Source: Acestrorhynchus altus
Lineage: Eukaryota > Chordata > Actinopteri > Characiformes > Acestrorhynchidae
Length of the DNA stretch: 64,000 nucleotides
Assembly (NCBI GenBank): GCA_034509495.1
Contig: CM067513.1
Location: forward strand, 23,200,280-23,264,279
Direction: 5' to 3'
Shown: positions 10,256-22,479 of the stretch, piece by piece
Numbering within the stretch: position 1 is the stretch's first letter
Layout of the letters: the number at the start of each line of letters is the position of its first letter
Program-made: the position numbers and the translations under genes
The notes under the pieces: generated by a model
Seen by the model: the letters and a program-made list of their open reading frames with translations, nothing else
Told to the model about the DNA's origin: nothing
Databases searched by the model: none

Positions 10256-12241
10256 CCCACCAATGTCAAGAGCAAATCAATGCCATGGGCTTAACCCAGT
10301 GGGATGTCAGCTATTTGTCACCAAATGTTGAGTGGATTTTCTGATATAGAGGAGCAGTCATCATTCCATCAGTCTAGGTCCTGCTAAGAAGGCCCAGCAC
10401 TACCACCCCTATGTTTGGCTGCTGGTGTGATGTGCTGGTGTGCCCCAGCAATGGCTCTGTAACACTTTCCAGTCAGGGAGATGTCGGTGACCTGTACTGA
10501 ATCTCTTCAGAAAGTAGAATCATTCACATTCCATCATAAGATTCAAAATGTCAAACCTGTTCTCTTTCAGTGATATTTAGATTCAACAGGTCTTCCAGTA
10601 ATCATAGCCTGTTTGTGCACAGTGAAATTAAAACCAACTGTCAATAGAAGTAGTTGAACTGGTTGATTTAGTAATCAAGGTGGGGGGCAATTACTTTATA
10701 ATATATTTTCAAAATATATTGGATATTTGAAATGTTTACTCTTTGTTTTTTGTCCCCCCTCCATCCACCACCACAACACAGAACTCTTTCTTCACTGCAG
10801 ACCAGGTCAGAAGTCAGCTGAAGAGGCTTCACCCTAGGAAAGCAGCAGGCCCCGCAAAGTATGTCCCCGACTGCTGAAGACCTGTGCTGCAGAACTGGGT
10901 GAGCCACTCCAGTGTCTCTTCAACCTCAGGTGGGGAGAGTGCCTACCCTCTGGAAGACATTGTGCATTGTTCCAGTTCCAATAAAGGACCGGCCAAGTGA
11001 ACTGAATGACTTCCGACCAGTGGCACTCACTTCCCATCTGATGAAGACATTGGAGTGGCTCTTCCTCTGTCTCCTTAGACCCCAGGTGCAACATGCCAAG
11101 AATGGTCTGCAGTTTGGGTACCAGGCAGGTGTTGGTGTGGAAGAAGCTATCGTCTACCTGCTACACCGAGCCCACTCGCACCTAGATAAGGGGAACGGCA
11201 CAGTGAGGATCCTGTTTCTGGACTTCTCAAGTGCTTTCAATACCATCCAGCCCCTTATGCTTCAGGACAAACTGAACAGGATGCGAGTGGACCCACGCCT
11301 GGTCACATGGATATCCAGCTACCTCACAGACAGGCCACAGTATGTCAGGCTGAAGGACATCACGTCTGATACTGTGATCAGCAGCACTGGAGCAGCACTG
11401 GAGCACCCCAGGGCATGGTGCTGGCCCCTCTTCACCCTGTACACTGCAGACTTCTGCTACTCAGAGCTGTGTCACATTCAGAAGTTTGCTGATGATACAG
11501 CCATAGTTGGGTGTATCAGGGATGATAGTGAGGAGGAGTATCGGATCCTGATGAGGGACTTTGCAGCCTGGTACCACAGGAATCATCTGCAGCTCAACAC
11601 CTCAGAGACCTAGGATTGACTTTGGGAGGTCCAGACCAAAGTCACAACCAGTTCTGATTGAGGTGGAGGCTGTGGACTCCTATAAGTACCCCGGGCTGTG
11701 GCTGGACAATAAGTACAGAAAGGGACAGAGCAGGCTGTACTTTCTGAGGGGGCTACGGTCCTTCAACATCTGCAGGAAACTCCTGTTGATGTTTTACCTG
11801 TCCGTGGGCGCCAGTGTCCTGTTCTACACTGTGGTGGTGGTGGGGGGGGGGCAGCATATCCAAGAAGGACACACACAGGCTGGAAAAACTGATCAGGTGG
11901 ACTGGCTCTGTGGTTGGCACAAAGCTGGATTCTCTGGTGTCAGTGGCAGAGAAGAAGACTAAAAAAACTACTGGACATTATGGACAATGCCAGTCACCCT
12001 CTACACACTGTCATCAGCCACCAGAGGAGCCTAATCAGTGAGGGACTGCTCCTTCCCAAGTGCAGGACCAATAGACTTAAAAACTCTTTTGTTCCACACA
12101 CCATCAGACTGTACAACTTCCCTCCGGGGGGGGGGTGTTAACAGAAGGATGGAGGATGGGAATGGGTAGGAACCAACCAGTAACCCACAACCCACAACCA
12201 CAACACAACTGGACTTGGTGAAATACACAGTTCAAGTGCAA

Positions 12242-12293
12242 TACTACTACTACTACTACTACTACTAATAATAATAATAATAATAATAATAAT
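12242..12293. repeat. (TAC)n and (TAA)n microsatellites
   Basis: Eight or so TAC units are followed by nine or so AAT units, inside the 3' part of the LINE. Confidence 0.95.
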
Positions 12294-12367
12294 GTGCAAT
12301 ACCCCCTCCTACTGGACTCTTTTCGTGTGCACTATTTACATATATAGATACATATATACATATATAG

Positions 12368-12636
12368 AGTTTGCATGTTCTCCCCGTGTTTGCTTGGGTT
12401 TCCTCCGGGTACTCCGGTTTCCCCCACAGTCCAAAGACATGCATGATAGGTGAATTGGTGACTCTAAAGTGGCCCTTGGTGTGTGCATGTGTGCGCCCTA
12501 CGAAGGATTAGTGCCCTGTCTAGGGTTGTTTCCCGCCCTTGCGCTCAGAGTTGCCGGCTGGGCACCAGCTCATCCATGACCCTATTCAGGAATAAGCGGT
12601 TCAGAAAATGGATGGATGGATGGATGGATGGATGTA
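12368..12636 (+). mobile_element. retroposon 3' tail ending in (GATG)n, nested in LINE
   Basis: Reads GTTTGCATGTTCTCCCCGTG, then GGTTTCCTCCGGGTACTCCGG, CCACAGTCCAAAGACATGCA, GTGAATTGGTGACTCTAAA and GGATAAGCGG-like sequence, ending in GGATGGATGGATGG. This is a very common fish retroposon tail. It interrupts the L2-like 3' region, whose sequence resumes after 12636. A reverse-strand relative lies at 21195-21365. Confidence 0.75.
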
Positions 12637-12997
12637 TATTGTAATATAGTCCCTATATTATATATTCTTTATATTTATATAGTGTTTCTTTACTGAATTA
12701 TTATCTCTTTCTACCTTTTCTGTACTGTACCTATGCTGCAGCTGGAACCTTAATTTCCCTGAGGGAACCCTCCCAAGGGATCAATAAATTTCAATCCTAT
12801 CCTATCCTATCCTAGCATAAAAACGTATTTGAATAGGGTACAAAGCTAAAGCTAATGTTACGGCCAAAACTAGGCAACCTGAATCTGTTTACCCCACTCA
12901 GCAAAGCTCTTGCTAAAGTGTATTAAAAAACTGGTCATGAGAGACTCTGTTGTGTGACGTGAAGATGGCTTGTCTTTTACAGGCACCAGTAGCCACA

Positions 12998-14680
12998 GCT
13001 ATCTACACACATGGACAAAATTTTTGGTACCCCTCTGTTAATGAAAGAAAAACCCACAATGGTCACAGATATAACTTGACTCTGACAAAAGTAATAATAA
13101 ATAAAAATGCTATGAAAATTAACCAATGAATGTCAGACATTGCTTTTCAACCATGCTTCAACAGAATTATTTGAAAAAATAAACTCATGAAACAGGCCTG
13201 GACAACCTTTTGAGGCAATCACTGCAATCAAATGATTCCTCTAACTGTCAGTGAGATTTCTGCACTTCTGCACCCTTTCCAGATGCCATGTTTCACCTCC
13301 TTTCAATGATGCTCAATAGGATTTAGGTCAGGGCACATAGAAGGCCACTTCAGAATAGTCCAATGGCTTCCTCTTAGCCATTTTTTTGCTGTGTGTTTTG
13401 GGTCATTATCCTGTTGCAAGACCCATGACCTTCAACTGAGACCAAGCTTTCTGACACTGGGCAGCACATTTCTCTCTAGAATCACTTGATAGTCTTGAGA
13501 TTTCATTGTACCCTGTATGACAGATGGTGTGATCTGACATTGAAGTTCATTTACATTTACATTTACATTTGCTGCATTTAGCAGACGCCCTTATCCAGAG
13601 CGACTTACAAAAGTGCTTTGCCGTTCACTTAGAATATCCTTAGCTAGTAGACAGGGCTGGAATCTAGAGATTCCTCACACATAGATCCTGTTGAAACAAA
13701 TGTCTTTATGGAGATAAATACTCCTGAAACAGTTGAGTCTTCAGTCTTCGTTTGAAGACAGAGAGGGACTCAGCTGTTCGGACTCCCAGGGGAAGTTCGT
13801 TCCACCATTTTGGTGCCAGAACAGAAAAGAGTCTGGATGCATGTTGGGTCAAGCCGAGCTGTACTTGAAGCTCAAAGGGCTCTTGGTACAGCTTGAGTTT
13901 TGACCATTGCCATTATGTATGGAGGGGCTGGTCCGTTTTTGGCTTTGTAGGTCAGCATCAAGGTTTTGAAGCTGATGCGGGCAGCTACAGGGAGCTACAA
14001 GTTCACCTTTAATCCCTTTTTCCTGGGATCTTTTGTTACCATTAGTATTATCCATCTCTTTGATTTGTCATCAATTTTCCTCCTGCGGCCACATCCAAGG
14101 AGGCTGACTACAGTCCCATGGATCTTAAATTTCTGAATAAAATGTGCAATTGTAGTCACAGAAACATCAATCTGCTTGGAGAGATGGTCTTATAACCTTT
14201 ACCTTTAATATGCTTGTCTATAATTTTCTTTCTAATCTCCTGAGACAACTCTGTCCTTCGCTTCCTCTGGTCCATGTGGAGTGTGGTACACACCATGTCA
14301 CCAAACAGCACAGTGACTACCTGTAGCCTTGTAGTGTTGACCTGCTGGATGTTCAGGTGGTTTTCAGAAGTCTGACGGCAGACATCCATGCCTTACTTTC
14401 CTGCAGCATTGCCAATGGTCTTTAAGGTACAAGGCTGCAGACAAACAGGCTAAACTCACATTCTGGAACAGCCTTCTGTGTCTGCATCAAGATCGAACTG
14501 TACTCAGATTGTGTCAGTTCCCCTAAATAAATCCCAACATAGGATCATTTTCCTCAAAAAATAAATGGGTTTTACTGGTTCTTTTGATCTACCTTTAGAT
14601 CCTGTGTGAAAATGTGGGGAAGTTTTTGCTCAGACTTAAATGCTTAAATCTAAAAAAAACATCTAAAGGGTTCACACACA
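12998..14680 (-). pseudogene. Tc1-like transposon with broken transposase
   Basis: The left end reads ACATGGACAAAATTTTTGGTACCCC, a Tc1-type terminus. On the minus strand, 14389-14156 encodes RTELSQEIRKKIIDKHIKGKGYKTIS, the helix-turn-helix start of a Tc1/mariner transposase. Around 14055-14000, KRSQEKGIKGELVA follows. Near 13440-13285 the reverse complement encodes NDPKHTAKKWL and PDLNPIEH, the C-terminal catalytic DDE-region motifs. The centre is interrupted by another repeat at 13545-13990, and frames are broken, so the element cannot encode an active transposase. The right terminus is not clear to me. Confidence 0.8.
13545..13990 (+). repeat. unclassified fish interspersed repeat, copy B (nested)
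   Basis: Starts with CATTTACATTTACATTTGCTGCATTTAGCAGACGCCCTTATCCAGAGCGACTTACA-type sequence and shares later motifs with 5421-6000. It splits the Tc1-like transposase remnant, so it inserted after that element. Confidence 0.7.
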
Positions 14681-14972
14681 AACAGTTGTAGCAATTGTTG
14701 TCCTTCATATCCTCAAACCCGCTTGAAGCTGAGGTAAAAACTCGAGTCCTCATTTATGTAGCTGAATCTGTCCTTTGAGAGACCTTTCACATCCCCATTC
14801 TCCTACAATGCCTTTCAGTTTCACTACCACCATTCTGCTGATTCTCCTCCTGGTTGCCATTTGCTCGGCAATGTCATTTTCTGTAATAGGACTTCAAGCA
14901 TGATCAACTTCAAGACTCCTCTTCAGAGCAAGAGTGGACAAAACTGATTTGCCAAAAATGTTCAGTGTCTTT

Positions 14973-14974
<2 letters not shown>

Positions 14975-15025
<51 letters not shown>
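14975..15025. repeat. (CT)n microsatellite
   Basis: Uninterrupted CT array of about 50 bp. Confidence 0.97.
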
Positions 15026-15028
<3 letters not shown>

Positions 15029-15689
15029 AAAAGTATCAGAAAGATGTATTAAAGGTAGTAAATCTACACATGCAGCCCAGTGAAGTGTGAAGTTGCGAAG
15101 TGATTTTTAAAGCTTTGTTAAAACCCGAAAGCACAGATGTTTAAAACAGGTTCCGACGTGGCGACAGATGGTATTTGATTATGAAGCAAACTGTTCATGT
15201 AACGCAAAGATGCTGCTTCAGCCCAACTGCTGGAAGCTGGGGAGAGGGGGCTGGAGAGGAGGACTCAGGTGGCCCCATAGGTTTTTCTCTTTTATTCCAG
15301 AGAGGAGGGAAAAATAGCAGGTGACAGGAAACATTCACCAACCAGCAACTCAGCACATTTACACCGAGTCTCTTCCAGGCTTTGTGTGTTTAAATGGGGC
15401 TTATCCTCGGTCTGGGTGTGGTGCTTTATCCTCCATCTGCAGCGATGAGCTTTTAGCTCTAAACAGCTGTAAGAACATCTGCAGTTGACCATGGTGCCAG
15501 GAAGGATGAGGTCATTGTCACACACGCTTGAGTTGTTAAGAATTCATAACCTGATCTGATCTGAAATTCATGTCTTAGAAAGCAATTCACGCAAATCAAT
15601 TTAAACGAACAGATCAGAGTAAAACATTCAAATGAGCATTTTATTCAGGATAAAGTCTATTAACCTTTAATAGTTGATTGCATTGTGTA

Positions 15690-16240
15690 CGTTTTACAAA
15701 GCATGTTCCATTATTCGGCTTCAGCTGCAACTAAAGCGCGTTTTGTCTCGGTTTTACGGACGCAGGAACATTATTCTTGTGTTATCTCTTTAGGGAGGGG
15801 GAAGGAGAGAGGGCGGTGGTAAAATTTTCAACAATGACCGGGCCAACACAAACACAGCTGTTTTATTGTTGCTCTGTTAAGATGCGCCTTTCAGAGGCAC
15901 ACTGATGAAATCAAACAGAAGGGGAGCGCTGCGCAGTTCCGCTTGTCATTATGGCGCAGAAGGGGTACTGACCCGACCTCCTGTTCAGCAGAGCCGCTGC
16001 AGCGCTCGCGCAACTAAAGTGCCTCTTTGTATCAGACTATAAATTATAGCAGTGACTACCTCACTCCTGTCACGCTCCTTCCCTCATTATTCCTGATTTT
16101 CTCTGTAAAACACACCCAAACGCTTTTATGTTCATTAAGCGCGTTTCTCTCTTTTTCGCAGAAATGGAAATTTCAGCTACAGCGACTTAAAATCCGACCC
16201 AGGATTTTGTTCCGACTGTCTGTTGGCGCTCATTGACTTG
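15690..16240. promoter_or_regulatory. CpG-richer block, possible regulatory region
   Basis: Unlike its AT-rich surroundings, this stretch contains several CpG-bearing motifs (AAAGCGCG, GGACGCAGG, AGCGCTGCGCAG, AGCGCTCGCGCA) and a TATAAATTA box at about 16040. It could be a promoter of an unannotated transcript or an enhancer between smyd2 and prox1. The plus frame at 16027-16236 shows no domain. Confidence 0.3.
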
Positions 16241-16329
16241 CTGGACATTACATACACACCTCTGGTTTTTGCCTTTGGTTTGTGGAACAATAACGTCTTT
16301 AATAAAGGCGATCAGAAAATCCATCCATC

Positions 16330-16590
16330 GCCACTGCTCTGAACACTGGTCTGAGCACTGGTCTGTACACTGAACACTGAATACAGGTCTGTACCCTGGT
16401 CTGAGCACTGGTCTGTACACTGGTCTGAACACTGAATACTGGTCTGTACACTGATCTGAGCACTGGTCTATACACTGGTCTGAGTACTGGTCTGAGCACT
16501 GGTCTGAACACTGAATACTGGTCTGCGAACTGGTCTGTACAATGGTCTGAACACTGGTCTGTACACTGGTCTGAGCACTGGTCTTGCAAA
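16330..16590. repeat. minisatellite, unit near ACTGGTCTGAGC
   Basis: Tandem 11-12-bp units ACTGGTCTGTAC and ACTGGTCTGAGC alternate with CTGAATACTGG variants. The Asp/Gln/Cys-rich minus frames here (16187-16634) are repeat artefacts. Confidence 0.92.
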
Positions 16591-16765
16591 ATGTAGTTTA
16601 TTCTACATGGAAAAGCAGTGGACAGAACATGCATTCTGTGGAGAGATCTGCTGTTCAGTCTGTGCTGGTTTTCTCCAATGCTGTGTTTAAGGTTTAGTTC
16701 TGCTCTGTTCTGTAAAACACATCAACTCGGACTGGCCGGAGGCTGCGGTTTGAGCTTTAACTTGT

Positions 16766-16867
<102 letters not shown>

Positions 16868-17815
16868 TTAGTGACTGTGGATGGTGCCAGCTCTGGCAGT
16901 AGAATGACAACACTTTGCCCTCTTTTGTCTCCATTCATCTAGAAGTCAGCAGGTTTTTAAGGCTTTGTGATGACAATAACTGCATGCTTGCATTTCAGAT
17001 CATCAGCAGGATTTGAAAAGGCTTCCAGGGCAGATCACATGTCTGGACGTCTGTCCTTTTGGGCCATCCCACCAAGTGAAAATCTATGTTAATAAAAAAA
17101 TAAATAAAAGATAATCCACTGTGCTATATGTCCAGGAACATATAAAGTGACATATACATAAATAAATAAAAAGTAAAAAGTCTCTTGTGCCATCTTGTAC
17201 CATGCCCTTATGAGAAATCAGAATACACCTTTATAATTAATAAACTGTATTTTAGACAGTAGAGTTAGTAGAGATTTTCCCACACATGACCAAACCATTC
17301 TGTTTAATATAAAACATCTGATGCTTGTGAATATTTATCAATAGTAGCACATGCATTTACATTCATAACAAGTAATATACAACAGTTAAATTATTTGAAA
17401 ATAAACAAAAAAAACTTTTTTGTTGAGTAGCTGGATAGGTGTGCTTGGTTTTGTTTATATTTGTGCTTCCATATCAGTTTACACAAGAGCATTTTGTGGT
17501 GTGGGCATTTATGTGAACAGCTATGACAACATGCTTTTTTTGAGCAAAAATGGTTTCTCAGTGGGAAAGCGTCCATCTTTTTGTGTTGAACTGGCTTGCC
17601 CCAGTATGAAATAGCCATGTTGCTTAGTTACAAGAGAGGGTGTTCGTTCAAGGAAAAAGCCTGTGAGTAGGCCTCCCTCCCCAGAGCCAGTGCTATCAGA
17701 GTGGACACAAAACACAAGAACATTGGAGCCCAGCCAACACCAAAAAATGGATAGACTGAAATAATATGTAACTAGAAAAGGTATACCCCATTAAACTCTT
17801 TTGTTCAAACAATAA

Positions 17816-18257
17816 TTTATTTTTTGTAGCATCATCATGAGAAACAAGAATACCATGGGTCTTTTTTTGCAAGCATTAATAACATTAAATGGTCATAATA
17901 ATATTAATCATAAATAATAATTACATCTATACAAGCTAAAAATTTAGTCTTATTTAGAAACTGTTATCACACATTGCAATCATCCTGGCCTGAAGTAAGC
18001 CCTCAACAAAATAAGCAAAAAGAGAATTCTGGAGTTCAATTACTTACCATCTTGTGGTAATCATAATGCCCATTTAAAGGCATGGAGAAAAGGGTTGAGT
18101 AAAGATTAAACACAATTAAAACAGTTTATAAATTTTTCTCAAAAGAAACAGCACAAACAATTAACAGCTAACAGTAGATGGGGCTTCGAAATAGAAATGC
18201 TACCTTATTCTTCTTACAGATCCCAGGGAGGAAAGGGGGGTAAACAGCAAACAATGA
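17816..18257 (-). other. prox1: prox1 3' UTR, proximal part with candidate polyA signal
   Basis: Sequence downstream of the prox1 stop is AT-rich. The first AATAAA on the minus strand that I can see is at 17821-17816, about 440 nt after the stop. PROX1 transcripts in other vertebrates have long 3' UTRs, so the real end may be further left. No protein-coding content. Confidence 0.4.
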
Positions 18258-18443
18258 CTACTCATGCAGAAGCTCCTGCAGACAATTGGGAGATTTGAAA
18301 ATCTCTGGGACTTCACTGTCCAGCTTGCAGATGACCTTGTATATGGCCTTCTTCCAGGAAGGATCAACATCTTTGCCTGCCACAATAGCATTGAAAAACT
18401 CCCGTAATGTGATCTGTGCCACTTCCAGGAATCGCTCCGGAAC
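18258..18443 (-). CDS. prox1: prox1 last coding exon (Prospero domain C-terminus)
   Basis: After a TATCAGCAG acceptor (CAG at 18446-18444), 61 codons run to the TAG stop at 18260-18258. They begin VPERFLEVAQITLREFF and continue through AGKDVDPSWKKAIYKVICKL to the terminal CLQELLHE. This is the end of the PROX1 Prospero domain, which packs against the homeodomain to form a single DNA-binding unit. The sequence is almost unchanged from mammalian PROX1 as I remember it. The exon starts in phase 0. PROX1 is a nuclear transcription factor controlling lymphatic, liver, lens, retina and neural development. The adjacent upstream coding exon was not found (see findings). Confidence 0.97.
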   Translation of the reverse strand, partial: VPERFLEVAQITLREFFNAIVAGKDVDPSWKKAIYKVICKLDSEVPEIFKSPNCLQELLHE

Positions 18444-18754
18444 CTGCTGATACACAAGGAGACAATGACATTAATAAACGCATTATATTTCAATCTCAGG
18501 TCTCTGATTAACTAAAAAAAGGAAAACGGTCAGCAGCATAATTTACAACAGAGGCAGCAGTTGGGAGTGGGGAATGGCTGCTCTGTCGAGACTGATGAGA
18601 CACAGTGAAACCACCCCAACAGATTTCTTTAACATCCAGCCATGTTCTGTATGTCTTCATATGGGTTCCCTCCTTGTTTATCTGTTCTCATATTTGCAGC
18701 TATGTCCTTCTTTGTTTTTTTCCTTGGCTCCAACCTAGCCCCGCCCACAGACAG

Positions 18755-19100
18755 TGGTGCCTCGAAAGTTTGTGAACTTAAATTTTCTGCATAAATAACT
18801 AAAACTTCATAAGATTTTCAAGTCCTAAATGTACATAAGGAGAAACAAATCAAACAAATGAGATTAAAATATTACATTTACTCATTTATTTATTGAGAAA
18901 ATTATTCAATATTACATATCTGTGAGTGGCAAAAGCATGTGAACCTTAGGATTAGCAGATAATTTGAAGGTGAAATTTGAGTCAGTTTCAATCAATGGGA
19001 GATAATCATGGGTGAGTGAGCACCCTGTTTAATTTAAATAAATGTGATCTATCAAAGACTGATCTTCACAGCATCATGACATGACCTTTCACACTGGCTA
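18755..19100 (+). mobile_element. non-autonomous DNA transposon, copy B
   Basis: Starts near GTGGTGCCTCGAAAGTTTGTGAAC. It carries TTGAGAAAATTATTCAATATTACATATC and GCATGTGAACCTTAGGATTAGCAGA, the reverse complement of the series at 7066-7270. No transposase frame. Confidence 0.7.
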
Positions 19101-19639
19101 AAGATATTTAATGTCCGCAAACAGAAGAACACTGAACAACAATGGTGTGCATGGCAGGGTTGAAAGGAGAAAGTCACAGTTGAAGCTGTTTTGTACAAGG
19201 AATAAGCTAAAATATAGAACATTTTCAAACATTGTGTAGTTTATCCTTCCTGTTTCTTTGTGTGTTTAGCTACATACTCAAAAGCTAGGTACTAGGTAAT
19301 ATGTTTCAAAGACAGCCAATGAATTTCCTGCATGGAATTTATCTTTAAATATGGGATTTTTTTTAGAGTATCCTCCACACCAGACATAGGAAAACAGACT
19401 CCAACAGACTGCTTATGAGGAACACACTTGGAAACTTCAAACAAATGGGACAGAGGGATTATTACACTTACACTAATGACAAAAGGGAGGAGCCAATGAA
19501 CAAAGGTACAAAAAAGCCCAGGGCCATAGATATCAGAGCAGGTGAACCAAGAGGGAAACCACATAAAACACAGCACAACAGAATTGAATATTACACATTA
19601 GATCTGACAGATACCTGATTGAAAAAAAAAAATGAAAAA

Positions 19640-20490
19640 AGAGAAACTAGTACAACTTTTATTACATCAAGGTTAGATTATTGCACTGCACTCTTGTCAG
19701 GATGTTCAAGCAGGAACCCAAGACTTTAGTTCAAAATGCTGCAGCCAGGTTTCTAAAACTAGAATTTTTGACCAAACCAGTCCACTCATATCAGTACTGC
19801 ACTGGCTTCCAGTCAAATTCTGTATTGAGTATAAAATTATTTTACTTGGAAATAAAGTCCTGAGTACTTGCAAGATCTAATCTCCCATTATGAGCCATCA
19901 ATCACTCAGGTCAAAGGGTGCTGACTTCCTACTAGTTCCCAGAAATCAGAAGGCTTCAACAGGGGGTCAGAGCCTTTTCTTACAAAGCCCCCCAGCTTAA
20001 CCATCCAGATAATGTTCGGGAGTCAGACACAGTCTCAATCTTCAAGTCTAGACTGAAAACTCACTTGTTCAGTATAGCTTTTAGTAATTAATGTCTCAGC
20101 TGGACTACTTTTCCACCTTCCGTCACCAAATATGTAGAAATTTACACAGACCCTAATTAGCTGCTACTGTTACTATTATGTCCACCATCATACTATTATT
20201 AATTAAGTACACCTGAGTATTATAGATGTGTGATGGTCCAGTGTCCACTAACTAACTATGTTTAAGTAGTTGACCAAGCAGAATGGGTGCCTCCTTGTGA
20301 GCCTGGTTCCTCCCAATGTTTCCTTCAGTTTTCCAGTTTCCTTGCCACTGTTGCACGTTGGCTCACCGAGAGGTTATCTTTATCCTTTGTTTCATGTGTT
20401 TACCTCTTTGTTTTTGATTTCTGTTAAGCTGCTTTGTGACAGTTGTGAAAAGTGCCACACAAATAAATTTTAATTTATTTTTATTGAATT
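19640..20490 (+). mobile_element. LINE 3' fragment (L2/CR1-like)
   Basis: Broken frames give SRLDYC-like, VQNAAARFLK and a Trp-rich end typical of the C-terminus of fish LINE reverse transcriptases. It continues through AACTCACTTGTTCAGTATAGC and AGCTGCTTTGTGACAGTTGTGAAAAGTG to an ACAAATAAATTTTAATTT tail. A more complete relative is at 27240-28425. Confidence 0.8.
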
Positions 20491-20699
20491 TCTGCTTGAT
20501 TTAAATTCAAAGACATAGAATGTTATTGGTGGGAGGAACAGTAAATATAACAATCAAAACAGATTTTCAAGTTTGAAAATATGTGTATGTGTTAGTATGA
20601 GTAAAGTGCGAAACCCTGACCAGTTTCCCACCTTGTTCATCTTCTCTGATGTCTGCATAAATGAATAAATAAAGGTTAGATGTGTTTGCATACCCTAAA

Positions 20700-20885
20700 G
20701 CAGTGGTTCTCAATCCTTCTCCTGAACTCCCACTGCATGTTTGAGTTCTCACTAATTCTAGCACATCTGATCCAACTAATGAACTAATGATCCAACTGTT
20801 GAGCCCTTGCTGAGATGAAATAATTTATTTCAGGCAGGAAAACTCTTAAACAAGCATGGCAGTGGTATGCCAGGGTCAGAATTGA
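20700..20885 (+). repeat. short fish interspersed repeat, copy A
   Basis: CAGTGGTTCTCAATCCTTCTCCTG at the left and a CTGATCCAACTAATGAACTAATGA core, ending GAATTGAGAAATCCTG. The pattern matches the common fish element with inverted ends seen again at 58555-58690. Confidence 0.6.
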
Positions 20886-21194
20886 GAAATCCTGCCCTAA
20901 AGCACTGCAAAACGTAGACGTTACTGTTTGGGGTTGTGGTGCACCCACAGGCCTAAGAAAAGGTAAATAAATCTGGATTTCCTGATTGATTGCTAATAAA
21001 ATCAATCAACCTTAATTTTCACGCTGGAATACATTGAGGGTGAACCTCATTTACAATGCAGCTGAGCATTTACATTCCAAAGGACCTGATAACAAAATTA
21101 AAAATAGTTTTAATAAGGATAAATTGAAAGAGAGAGAAAAAAAATTAAATGTGGTCTGACACATTTATAGACATTTGATTATTGGGAGCAAAGC

Positions 21195-21365
21195 AGACAT
21201 ACCCCCTGGGTAGGGCATCAATCCATCACAGGGTATCACACACACCTATTCACTCACACTCACAGCTAAGGGCAATTTAGCATAGCCAATTCACCTTTTA
21301 CATGTGTTTTGGGTTGATTGGAGGAAATTAGAGCACTCAGGGGAAACCTACAAAGACACAGAGAG
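21195..21365 (-). mobile_element. retroposon tail, minus orientation
   Basis: GGCATCAATCCATCACAGGGT, CAGCTAAGGGCAATTTAGCATAGCCAATTCACC, TTTTGGGTTGATTGGAGGAAA and GGGGAAACCTACAAAGACACAGAGAGAA are the reverse complement of the tail at 12368-12636, diverged. Confidence 0.65.
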
Positions 21366-22362
21366 AATGCCTCCACTCAGTAAACAATGGCAGCAAATTT
21401 GTAAACATTAGCTGATTTCAGAATCAAGCAGCACTATAACACATCTTTTAAGGTCTTGAGAAATTTGTTTGCATCGCATTGTGGTTCACGCTACTCAGAC
21501 ATTCTTGAAAGGAAAAGGTTTTGTCAGTTAACGAAAAAAACGTCTGTAACCACTCTGTTATTAGAACAGAGGTTCAGTGTGAGTACTGAATGAGAACATG
21601 AACATACAACTGTTAGAACTCAATTTGGGCTTATAAGAACCTTGGTGTTTTATAGTGAACCAGCAGTCAGCTGGACTAAAGCTTTGTTTCCAAGTTGAAA
21701 CCAGAGTGAAAACATTTCTATTCACATGTGCCTTCCAAACCAATTAATCTGCTTTACATTGCACACTTATTTCTCCATTTTAATATTTCTTTATTTGTAC
21801 AGTTTATTTTTCCTAATTGCCTGATTTTTTTAAACTCACTATTTATTTCTATATTCTTAATACTCTCATATTTTCTATTCTTTTTATTATAATTTTAGGT
21901 AACATTTTTTTACTGTTCCCCACTGTCTATATTTGGAGTGGAGTCACTTTTCTGTGAAGCATGCTGAAATGCCAATGTGTATGACAGGAGATAAACAAAT
22001 GAATTTGCCTTGCCTTACAAAAAAGAATTTTCAAGCTGTAATTTCTGCTAAAAAGGTGAAGGGGCACTACTAACTCCTGACTTTGTAAGGTGAACAATTA
22101 TTTATTTTTTATGCTTTGAAAAATAGTCACCCATCATTTCAATTTACTCACCATCTCATGTTTGATTAGTCTGGTTACAGAGGCAGTATTGACTTCCCAA
22201 GGTAAAAAACAATACAAAATAAAAATGCTATCAGTTAGTTAAGGGTGTGCCAAACATTTGCATAAGGCTGGATGTATTGGTAAACTAATAACTTGGCACT
22301 ATTTAAATAAATAAAAAATAAACTAAAATAGTTTATTTAATATAATATAATAACTATATATA

Positions 22363-22369
<7 letters not shown>

Positions 22370-22422
<53 letters not shown>
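22370..22422. repeat. (TA)n microsatellite
   Basis: TA dinucleotide array of about 50 bp, flanked by further AT-only sequence. Confidence 0.97.
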
Positions 22423-22426
<4 letters not shown>

Positions 22427-22479
22427 TTTTTTTTCCTCTCTGTCTTACTACCTCTGACTGCTCTGAAATATGCAGTACT

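Larger units (their letters stand above)
10770..12820 (+). mobile_element. L2/CR1-like LINE, 5'-truncated and broken
   Basis: The frame at 10912-11613 encodes a reverse transcriptase fragment. It shows PVPIKDRPSELNDFRPVALT, then LQFGYQ, LDFSSAFNTI, YLTDRPQYVRL, LFTLYTADF and the catalytic FADDTAIVG. A short duplication near 11375-11400 disturbs the GAPQG segment, and a stop at about 11611 ends the frame; C-terminal pieces continue in other frames to 11962. The 3' end reads CCTGAGGGAACCCTCCCAAGGGATCAATAAA with a TCCTA repeat tail. No endonuclease domain remains. The product would copy its own RNA into DNA, but this copy is dead. The 3' region is interrupted by microsatellites and a second retroposon tail. 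Confidence 0.85.

Noticed and set aside
9738..10275. Overlapping Cys/Leu/Val-rich frames resembling membrane proteins
   Set aside because: Produced by an AACAC low-complexity tract read in reverse.
10912..11613. Longest non-prox1 frame (233 codons), apparent gene
   Set aside because: FADD, FSSAFNTI and the LINE-type 3' tail show a broken retrotransposon reverse transcriptase, not a host gene.
16299..16634. Asp-Gln-Cys repeat protein frame
   Set aside because: A 12-bp minisatellite with unit divisible by three; no splice or start context.
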